Shown piece by piece: positions 25,698-34,896 of a stretch of DNA of 64,000 nucleotides (positions within the stretch are counted from its first letter, which is position 1; every line of letters begins with the position of its first letter). Below the pieces are notes generated by a model. It was not told the origin of the DNA, did not search any database, and was given only the letters and a program-made list of their open reading frames with translations. The stretch is from Gigaspora rosea (lineage: Eukaryota; Glomeromycota; Glomeromycetes; Diversisporales; Gigasporaceae), in the NCBI GenBank assembly GCA_003550325.1, contig QKWP01000030.1, forward strand, positions 509,736 to 573,735, given 5' to 3'. A program made the position numbers and the translations under genes.

Positions 25698-26432
25698 TTG
25701 GGGTGCCACACGACTAATTGATCAAAACTATGTTATGTCAGCTAACTATGTAATTTTTCATATTGCAGATTTTTACGTTACACTAAGACTATTGTGGCCA
25801 AATACATTAAGACGCTACAATGTTGTTTATTTTTATTCAAGAAATATCAGAAGCTAAAGTTTGATCTTGCAGATTGAACCTCTTATAATAGACTTTACAT
25901 TATATTATTGTTTATTACGCAGATATTACTAATTATGATTTACCCTAAATCTATCGGATATTATTAAATTCATATAAAAATCGATCTTTTAAATATTTTA
26001 AAATGTATCAACTTATTATCTAGACGTTAAATTGCCTAGAAATTTTCACTAGTTATTTATATAAAGCCAAAGAATAAGGCTATGTTTTCTTTTTTTTTTT
26101 ATTAATATGTGGGTTCTAAGCATTCATCTTATAGAATACTTGAAAATTCATTAATTAGGACGAAAAAATTATCTTAAAAATATAATAGAAATATAATTAG
26201 AACCCATTTTGAAACAGTTCTGACGAACTGTTTTCAATTAAAAAAAATTGGAAAAATAAGTGCAATATTTGTGTGATACTTTTAGAATCTTGCACTTTGC
26301 TTTATAATAAATAATAGTAAATTTACATTCGATTAATTAATTATCTTAATTTCTTTGATAAAAATCTGATCATAGTAAATTGATCAATGTTGCTGACATA
26401 GTTTTGATTGATTAATCCGTGTGACACCCCAA
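25698..26432. mobile_element. TIR element, family B (735 bp, best copy)
   Basis: The ends are TTGGGGTGCCACACGAC..ATCAAAACTATG and its mirrored counterpart (catagttttgattgatt..gtgtgacaccccAA). The heptamer catccta occurs directly on both sides (25691-25697 and 26433-26439), a plausible target duplication. The body shares long blocks with 40740-41300 (for example attttaaaatgtatca and ttattaatatgtggRttct). No transposase is seen. The superfamily is not assigned. Confidence 0.75.
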
Positions 26433-26439
26433 CATCCTA

Positions 26440-28830
26440 TAACAATTTTTTTTTATTAAAACACGAAAGGAGGTTTCATAAGCAAAATTATGTTTTACAA
26501 GCGTTTTTAGAAACACCTTTATTTTCTTCGATTTCACGTTACACCTAACCTTACGATCTGATGGTTTAATACATATCACACCAAAAATTTTTGTAAGAAT
26601 ACTTGTGAAAAAGGTTTATTGTTCTACCCATGTTTCATAACCTAATAGACTATATAGTTCTACACTCTTCTTACAACTAATTATTCGATAATTTGTTTAA
26701 CTTTTCATAGCATATAATATTAAATTTCATAGCAAATTATTCGGATTCCTTATTTAAATCAGATTAAGTATGTTGCAAATAATATAGTCTATAAATATGT
26801 TTATTGAATTAATAATTACGAAAATAAAAATTATTACCATTTCTTTAGTGTATTTATCATTAGTATTAATGAATTTTCAACCGTCGACTAATCAAAACTA
26901 TATCTAAGCCCTTTATGTGGGGTGGCTGGTGCGCGCTGGCGCTCCAATATCGGGGCATAAGCACCATATTGGCGCACTAGGCGCACCAACAACCCTACCT
27001 TTATGGTCACTAGATATCATAGTTGACACGTTACCGATGATTGAATTGAATTACAATAGTGTTATGTTATATCTGATAGCAACATTATCTATTCTAATAC
27101 AGTAATATTTTAACATAGTTAACTATATTTAAATTTGGTTACTAGAAATTAACTTCATATTAATTAAACTTTAAAACTGTATATGGGCGCTGTTCAATAG
27201 AAAGGAGGGAGGTCTCCTTTTTTACTAAAAAAAAAAATAACTTTTATTGACTTATTAAATAAAGCATTAACAGATATATAATTTTAATTAATTTAAATAT
27301 TTCAAGTTTTACGTTTAATCTCGTCAAAAGGTTGTTACACTCGAATCACCACCTATTTTATAAATTCGGGTTAACAGGTTAATAATTTAATGCTTCGTTT
27401 TATTCAATCAGGGTAGGGATAACAGTAGTATAATAGAGGTTTTATGTGATTTGCTTTTATGAAAGGGCAACGGCTAACAGATAGTCGTCTTATGTCTTTT
27501 TCAACATTGTAAGTGTTAGTGGTGTTAGTGATACAATTCATCTCCCCAGCCAAGGAACGGAAAATTTTGATTTATATAGATCAATATATATTTTTAGGCC
27601 AAATCATAGGGAAATCGATATTTTTGCAATTTTTTATGCAATGTAACTGCACCACTTCGGGCAAAATTAAAAGTGTAATTTGGGCCGGCAATATGAATTT
27701 GGCCAACCTAAACTGACGGCAGGTTTCGGAAATATAGACAATCAACAAACAAAAATTTCCGAAAAACATGAACTTAGATACTAATCACGTTATTTAATGT
27801 TACACCAAATCTTAAATTCTTATTGGTTAATTATGGGCATATCGATATAAATTGATATTTTTGACTATATCTTTGCCAAATCAAATTAAATTTTTCCGTG
27901 TCCCTGTCCAGCATCGCCAACAAAATTCTCGATTACGTGATACCGGATAAAATTCTTTTAAGTTCGTTTATGTTAGGGCTATAGTTAAGGTAAGGACTAG
28001 AAAAAGAGTAGTATATAGTAAAATTTCCAAAGGAAGTTTTTTTTGTTACGTTATACTAAGATGTGATTCGTTATTGGATATTTTCGCGATCCTGGATAAC
28101 CTAGACCCGACAATCACTTCATAGTGTGACAAAATATTTTTATTTATTTTTTTATATATTAGTTTTTTTTATGTTGTAAATATTTTTATATAATGTATAC
28201 AAATAACGTAATGTGGCTTGGTGGCTTAGATATGTAAATCGCGAAGACGCGCTAATTCTCGCGAATACGCGAATGTCCAAGCCTTCAAACATTTCGCCAC
28301 TCACGAATTCGCGAATCTATCGTGAGTTCGTGGAAATAATTAAGAATTCGTTCAATTCTCCACGAATACGTTGTAAATTCCACGCATACGTGGTAAAGTT
28401 TAAAAATGTATTTAAGACCTTCGAATTCAATAAAGTTTGATATAAGTTCCACGTTCAATTTAATCAATGCAATAAATAAATGTAAAACCCTTATCTTTTG
28501 AATTTGACTTTAACCTTAATAAACCTTGCGAGACTCAATTCGACGGACTGAATTGACTTGTAACTTCGTATTGGCTTATTATAACTCGAATTCTGTGTGA
28601 CGAGTTTAGTTTATTCTTTTAAATTGTTCACGTGATTCAAGTTACCTTTGGACTTCGAATAAATCCCCGTGTTGTGATTATTATATATTTAGCACCTTTA
28701 TATCGACCTTTTACCATTATAACAATTCTCCTTTAATATCGCTTTATACCCCTCTACCCGTAATCGGTTGGAGTTTAAATTGGCACTATTGTTTATATTG
28801 TTTTACAGCTCTCCCAATTCAACCGTTACA
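26440..28830. other. Intergenic, no gene recognised
   Basis: About 26925-26995 has a GC-rich imperfect palindrome (tggtgcgcgctggcgctcc .. ggcgcactaggcgcacca). About 28230-28400 carries clustered cgcgaat / cacgaatacg motifs. Neither has a recognised function. A lone hAT-type terminus (ttccgtgtccctg) lies near 27895. Confidence 0.5.
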
Positions 28831-28832
28831 AT

Positions 28833-29032
28833 AGACACGCCATTTCACCGACAAGTTCATTTTACCGACAGTTTATTTCACCGAAGCTCATTTCACCGAC
28901 AAAGTAATTATGGTCATTGTCGTTAGGGTCAGGGTAGAATTAGGGTTAAAGTTAGTGTGCTTTACGGAATTTGGTGAAATGAATGGTAAAATGAACTTGT
29001 CGGTGAATAATTTGTCGTTGAAATGGTGTGTC
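28833..29032. mobile_element. Foldback MITE (~200 bp)
   Basis: GACACGCCATTTCACCGACA at the left is mirrored at the right (tgtcgttgaaatggtgtgtc). Further caccgacaagttcattttacc / ggtaaaatgaacttgtcggtg blocks are mirrored inside. It is non-coding. Confidence 0.7.
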
Positions 29033-30328
29033 GATGAAATAATACAGACCTGTCTAAACACATCAATTATTTATATGAAACTTAAAAACTGCAAAAACTT
29101 TTTTTTTAACAGTTTAATTGCAAAAAATATTCATACATTTAAGTAGTTTACAATGTGATCTATAAACTATGTATTTGATTTTAAGTCTTTTAAAATTTTT
29201 ATTTGAGAAAGGTTAACTTTTAAAAAAGTCATTTTAAAAATTTCGGCACTAATATGAAAAATCAAAGCAAAACATTTATGTATTTATTTTTGGCTACGCC
29301 GGCAAATAATTAGGCCGAGGTGAGTTTTGAGGTTTGCAAAGTACATGATGGATATGAGTAATTGACCGAATTGACCAGAATGGCAGAGACATACCGCGAA
29401 AGAAATAAACTTAATTGCAGTAGGATTAGCCGATGGGACCATACAGAAGCAAGCCGGCTGCAAGTGAAGGAATGCATGGTTGAATCACGTGACTTCGTTT
29501 TGTGGATGATATCGGGAATTACTCTTCTATTTTTTACGCCATCAGTAACTTGGTTTCTTCGCAGTCCATACTTATACTTACCCCTTATTTACTCCTACTG
29601 TTTCCTTACGCCAGGAATATGTTACTGCCATTGTCTTTCACGATTGTTGTTGATCGACCTGCGCCACCTTCCTTTTCCGGCCATCATCTTCTGATTTTCA
29701 CAAGCGCAATCTTACCACTATCTTACCTGTGATGTCTTCGCCCGTGACATCTTGTCTCCCTTTCGTTCACATGACATCCATCGCCTTGCAATTGTGTCTT
29801 CGGTTGCACGTGCCATACGGTATTATCATTCTGCTTCAATCACAGACTTTTATTATTCCTGTTTAAATGGTTGAAATGATCAAAAATTTTTTTTTAAAAA
29901 AAAAAATATTGCAAATACTCGAATTTCGAATACTCGATTAATAAGATAATATTGATTAAAATCGACTTCTAATTTGTATACGTGCATATAATTGATATGA
30001 TCTTTGTTTTAAGTTAATCGAGTATTTGTAATATTTTTTAAAAAATTTTACTATCATTACACCATTTCAAAAACAGCGATAATTCACCCAGATCATTCTT
30101 TAATTTTTCACCGATTGAAGAATCATTAAGGTCAATTTTTATATAATTATTACTGTTCCGTAAAATAAAAATAATTAAAATAAAATAAAAATAAATAAAT
30201 AAAATAAATAAAAATGTTAATATTGTATTTTACATTTATAAACAAAAAAATAAAGTTTTCTAAAATCTTAATATTGCCTTTATATTCACATAAAAATTTT
30301 GGACCTTAAGGTCATAAAGAAAAAGGCA
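29033..30328. other. Intergenic, with a GC-richer patch
   Basis: About 29370-29760 is GC-richer and has open frames of up to 110 codons in two plus frames, one with two hydrophobic segments (FVLWMISGITLLFF, LYLPLIYSYCFL). Codon content is unconvincing and no family is recognised, so no gene is called. The remainder is AT-rich. Confidence 0.45.
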
Positions 30329-30330
30329 TA

Positions 30331-30606
30331 CCGTAAATTCTCGAAATAGCGGGCAGGGGCGTTATTTCGAAGATCGCGCCCCCTAAAAATAGCATAAATA
30401 ACGCCCATGCGCGTCCCGAAATAGCGCGCACCTCGAAGAGCAAGTGCCGGATATTTACCTGATACTTATTCACCTGTTTATGACTAGTAACAATCGGATT
30501 CCAGAATTAATACTTTATTTCGAAATAAAGCCCATGGGCGTATTTGAAATAACGCGCCCGTAGTCAAAATAGCGCGCAGATGCCCGCTATTTCGAGAATT
30601 TTACGG
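30331..30606. mobile_element. Mariner/pogo-type MITE (276 bp)
   Basis: The terminal repeats are CCGTAAATTCTCGAAATAGC followed by GGGCA and the mirrored tgcccgctatttcgagaatttTACGG. They are flanked by TA on both sides (30329-30330 and 30607-30608), as expected for the Tc1/mariner group. No transposase. Confidence 0.8.
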
Positions 30607-30608
30607 TA

Positions 30609-31969
30609 GTTTATCTATTAAATCTTTATTGTTTAAATAAACTTTTTCGAGCCCTATTTTTATTTTCAATAGGGAAATTTTTTTAGTTCTTTATTGTCAT
30701 AAAAAATTTGGTCGGCCTTTTTGTAAAAATTGATAATAAAAATCTCTATATCAGGAGTTCATTATAAGAAATTCGTTATATAGAGCTAACTGTATATAAA
30801 AAAGTTTATTGAATTAATCATCAAGTTTGTTAAATAGTTTTTAAAAATAACGTTTCATTAAATAAAATATATAAATCTTTTAAGCAATTTTCTTTATTTG
30901 AACAAAAAAAGTTAAATACTTATAATATTTAAGAAATGTTAGTGCAATTAAATGTAGAGATTACTCCCAATAGATCCCGTTTGCTAAAAATAGTAATAGT
31001 ACATATAATAATATACTCTTGCCCACCTCTATACTAAAATTTATTTATACTTTTTTTTTTTTATTACTATATCAAAATTAACCCTAAATCCGTTTGATTT
31101 TATTTGAATTTGTATTAAAATTACTTTTAAATAAAAATAAGCTTAATCACAACATTTTTAGAATATAAAAAGATAATTTAATTTTTATGAAACACTTTTA
31201 AAATATGTCAATTTTTTGCATACGATTATATATTAAGGTTAACAATTATATAATCTTTTATAGCAAAATGATTTCATGTTAGTATAATATATTTTTTTTA
31301 ATTGTAATTATTCATGCATTACAATACTCAGTCGAATAATGGTAAGGATAAACTTGAAAACAAAGCTTTAAAAAAATTGCTTTCTATATATTTTATTATA
31401 GGTTCAAAGTAAGTTTAATAGATTATTTTGTACAAGCTCAAACTTCGTAATAAATTTTAATACAATAATTCGCAATTTTGATCAAATTGATTCATATGTA
31501 AATTTTTGTAAGTAATAGATAATAACTAACTAAAGTTTAATTAATTGGTCTATAAAATTTATAATATATGGGTTGTGATGCTATAAGTTGATAGAATAAT
31601 TACAATAGATTATGATATCATAGATGTTAATAAAGTACATAATTTTGGATATAGCTTTTTTAAATATTAACAGATAATAAATTTTTTTGTATAGATAAAC
31701 AATATAGTATTAAGTTAATTTTTGATTTTAAATAATATTTTTAAATGTACTTGAAATCTTCGGAGTAATTATTCAATAATCTAACATTAAAATATAATTA
31801 GAAATAATTTTGTTTTTTAAAATAAGTTAAAAATACATTATTTCAGCATACACTTACCACTAGGAATCTCAATGAACTTAATAGATTTACTTGTTGCATA
31901 TGTTTCTTCTTTAAAAATTATAAAATATATTTTGATTATTTATAATGTAATATTTATTTTAAATAATTT
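30609..31969. other. AT-rich intergenic stretch downstream of the kinase gene
   Basis: No gene or repeat recognised. It lies 3' of the minus-strand kinase gene, so it should contain that gene's 3' UTR and polyadenylation region. Confidence 0.6.
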
Positions 31970-34858
31970 TTAAACAATACCTTTAACTGCATTTGATATT
32001 CTTTGTGTGCTAATAATTTTGCTCGTGTACATATGATCAGGATGATGTTGAGGAATTATTTGTAATGTTTTAATGGCTTTATCAGCGTTTAAAAACTGTT
32101 TTTTGATTTCTGTTTCATTATCTGAAGCTAAATTTCTAAGCCATTCACAAATTACATTATTAATTTTACTAATATTGGGCCGTTTTTGTGGATCCGAATC
32201 CATGCACTGATTCGCAAACTCAATATAACAATCAGGAGTTCCAGAAGCAAACCCTGGTCGCAATCCATTGCAAATCATGACTGCTAAATTAATGTCAAAT
32301 TTATAACCATCAAAGGGTCTTTGACCAGTTGATACTTCTGTCATAATAACACCAAAACCATATATATCTGCTGCTTGTGTAAATTTAACGTTGCCTGACA
32401 AAACTTCAGGAGCAACATAGGGCATAACACCATAAATATAACCTTCTGGAACATACGCATCATTCTTTCTAGACAATCCTAGATCTGCGATATAAGATCG
32501 CATATTTTCATTATTGCGTTGGTCTTGCAAAATGTTACCACTATGAAAATCAGCATGAGTGTATCCTGCACGGTTGTGAATATAAAACAACTCTTCTGAA
32601 ATATCTTTAAGTATTTGTAATTTAGTCATCCATGTAAGTTTGTTAAAATTATCTCTTAAATATTTATAAAGATTCCCATTATTGGCATACTGATATACCA
32701 TCAAGTATTCATTTGTTTCTGTATTTTGAGTTATTCCATATATTGCGAGCTTACTACAATTTAATTTACATTCCATAAAACTTTTAAACTTAAAAGTTTA
32801 AAAAAAAAATGAATCGTGTGAATAAATTTTTAGATAAATCATAAAAGCAATCAATTAACTTACTTCTTTTAAAAAATCAAAATTGTTTTCCTCAGAACTG
32901 GCCAATGTCTTGAGTGCAACAATGCTATTTGATTCACGAGATTTTTTATAGGAGTAGTGATTATCAATTTCAATTTCATCAATTTTTCGTATGCCATCCA
33001 ACCAGGTTGCTGAATATACTGTAGCGAATCCTCCTTTGCCAATTGTTTCAATATTTGATAATCTATTGAATGGAATCCATTCAATTACGTTTACATATTC
33101 AAAGGTTCTAAATTGAAATTCTTTGATGCAATCATCAATTTTTTCATTTCTACTGGACCACCCTCGAACAGTTATGTCGGGATCGCATATCAGACACCAT
33201 GCTTTAGACGTGTTGTTTTTATTACAATGTGCACATTTACCGTGTGATGGACTCCTTTATAATCATAAATTAAATCTTATATATCAGATATTTTAAATCA
33301 TTAAAAAGTTTATTGTGGTTTTAAAATTATACTTACCCACTAAATTAATGATTTTAAGGAGCATTAGTTAATGGTGAGTAAATATTTATGAACATGATTT
33401 GATGTTTTTAATTCAACTGATTAATAAATGATCTTTATACTCACAAACTAAATTAATGTGAAATAAATAATTTGAATGGTATTAGTTAATGGTAAATAAG
33501 TATTTATGAATAAATATTTATGAACATGATTTACTGCTCCATCGATTAATAAACCATCTTTATACTCACTAACTAAAATGGTATGAAGGGGGTATTAGGT
33601 AAGTATTTATAATAAGTATTTATGGACATGATTTGCGAACATGTCTGTTTTTAATTCCATTGATTAATAAATCATCTTTATACTCACAAGCTAAAATGAT
33701 TTGAAGGGTTTTGAGTAATGGTAAATAAGTCTTTATAAGTATTTTTGAATATGATTTGTGAACATAATTTACTGTTTTTAATTCCATCTTTTAATAAATC
33801 ATCTTTATACTCACTCACTGAATGAAATAATTTCGAAGAATAAGGTAAAAGTAAATGAATAAGTATTTGTGAACATGATTTGTAAATATGATTTATAAAT
33901 ATAGTTTGTAGTTTTAATTAATTATACTTACTAACTAAATGAATTAAAGGATATTAAGTAATGACAAATAAATATTTATGATTTGTTAAAATGATTTTCT
34001 GTTTTTAATTCCACTGATTAATAAATATCTTTACACTCACAGACTAAAAATTAATACGATTGAATTATTAATAATAAAATAAGTATTTATGAATAAGCAT
34101 TTATGAACATGATTTGTTTTAACTCCACTGATTAATAAATCATCTTTATACTCACAAGCTAAATCAATACGAATGAAATAATTTGAATGGTATTAGTAAT
34201 TGTAAATAAGTATTTATGAATAGGTATTTATGAACATGATCTGTGAATATGATTTGCTGTTTTAATTCTACTGATTAATAAATCACCTTTATACTCACTT
34301 GCTGAATTATCATAAACAAATAAGATATTTATGAGCGTAAATTGCAGATTTTAAGATGTATAATGTTCTAACACTTACTCCCTAATAATTAAAATGGAGT
34401 CAGTAATATTTTAATTTTAAAAATTGTGGCACAAATTGAAGATTAATTTACTTTGAAATCCATTCCCAAAATTTTTTCACATTCTTTTCCACACCAATTC
34501 CGTAATAGTAACAAACGGCGGTTTTAAAAATTCCATTAGAATTATTTAATTCAGCTGATTTTTGATAATACTTAAATGCTTTGCGTTTATCCATCTTAGT
34601 ACCAATCCCATGATAAAAACAAAAGCCAACTTGAAACGTTCCTCTAGGATTATTCATTTTTGCTGATTTTAGATAATAACTGAATGCCTTATTCTCATCT
34701 TTTTCCACATCAATTCCATGCTCATAGCAATAACCAAGCATGAATATTCCATAAGAATTTCCATTCTCAGCAGATGTTTGGCAGTCAGCAAAGCTTAATT
34801 CGGTAAAATTGCTAGCAAGTTTAGTAGTTTCATCTGATGAATGTGTTTTGGCTAACAT
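31970..34858 (-). CDS. Sel1-repeat / zinc-ribbon / TKL-type protein kinase with a micro-exon array
   Basis: Three long exons were read on the minus strand. Exon A (34858-34452) starts MLAKTHSSDE and holds three Sel1 repeats (for example GIFMLGYCYEHGIDVEKDEN, then KAFSYYLKSA). It ends TCA AA at donor gtaaat. Exon B (33254-32864) reads SPSHGKCAHCNKNNTSKAWC followed by LICDPD (a CxxC..CxxC zinc ribbon). It goes on to WIPFNRL, the glycine loop GKGGFATVY and VALKTL with the ATP-binding Lys. Exon C (32788-31970) has THADFHSGNIL (HRD loop as HAD, catalytic Asp kept), ADLGLSRK (DFG as DLG), GVMPYVAPEVL and the C-lobe, ending NAVKGIV. The A-to-B junction phases agree (AA|G), and the B-C intron is 75 nt. 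The A-B gap contains ten 3-nt micro-exons (separate entry). With them the product is 548 residues, without them 538. Sel1 repeats are protein-interaction solenoids; kinases of this type are massively expanded in AM fungi. Likely an active cytosolic Ser/Thr kinase. The C-terminal end could extend by splicing, since ggtatt at the stop resembles a donor. Confidence 0.88.
33255..34451 (-). other. Array of eleven introns separated by ten 3-nt micro-exons
   Basis: On the minus strand, from the Sel1 exon to the zinc-ribbon exon, ten positions read YAG-NNN-GTRAGT. Triplets: GGA (34379-34381), CAA (34299-34301), CTT (34156-34158), TCT (34041-34043), TTA (33932-33934), TGA (33815-33817), CTT (33688-33690), TTA (33570-33572), TTT (33445-33447), TGG (33337-33339). 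The eleven introns so defined are 70, 77, 140, 112, 106, 114, 124, 115, 122, 105 and 82 nt, the normal range for such genes. Branch-like ACTGAC, CTAATAC or ACTAATG elements precede most acceptors. Inner units are diverged tandem copies (GTGAGTATAAAGATGATTTA at the start, TTTAG or TTCAG at the end). The first and last introns are unrelated in sequence, yet the triplets nearest them still obey the rule. In the phase set by the flanking exons the triplets add DNFLYDFYFG with no stop. Splicing itself is inferred. Confidence 0.75.
33330..34305. repeat. Tandem repeat of ~110-140 bp intron-like units
   Basis: About eight recognisable units, with the atactcac (GTGAGTAT on the minus strand) landmark at 33437, 33562, 33680, 33807, 34148 and 34291 and variants at 33925 and 34034. 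Common blocks on the plus strand: gattaataaatcatcttta, gaacatgattt, ataagtatttatgaa and ggtattagtaa. Length and sequence vary, so the array is not young. It is the repeat substrate of the micro-exon array. Confidence 0.9.
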
Positions 34859-34888
34859 TTTAGAAGCGAAAAAAAAAAATTCTCGCTC

Positions 34889-34896
34889 ATATATAT
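34889..34896 (-). promoter_or_regulatory. Possible TATA element of the kinase gene
   Basis: TATATATGAGCGAG on the minus strand lies about 31-38 nt upstream of the ATG at 34858, followed by a poly-purine run. It is the only TATA-like element close to the start, but AT-richness makes chance occurrence easy. Confidence 0.3.

Noticed and set aside
32869-33084. Minus-strand open frame starting MNGFHSIDYQ
   Set aside because: It is a shadow. The true frame of this exon is shifted and reads the zinc ribbon, GKGGFATVY and VALK without a stop from 33254 to 32864.
33330-34305. CRISPR-like or plain minisatellite reading of the 110-140 bp periodicity
   Set aside because: Units are long and unequal, there is no short identical repeat with unique spacers, and the periodic conserved points are splice-like AG-NNN-GTRAGT junctions on the strand of the surrounding gene.
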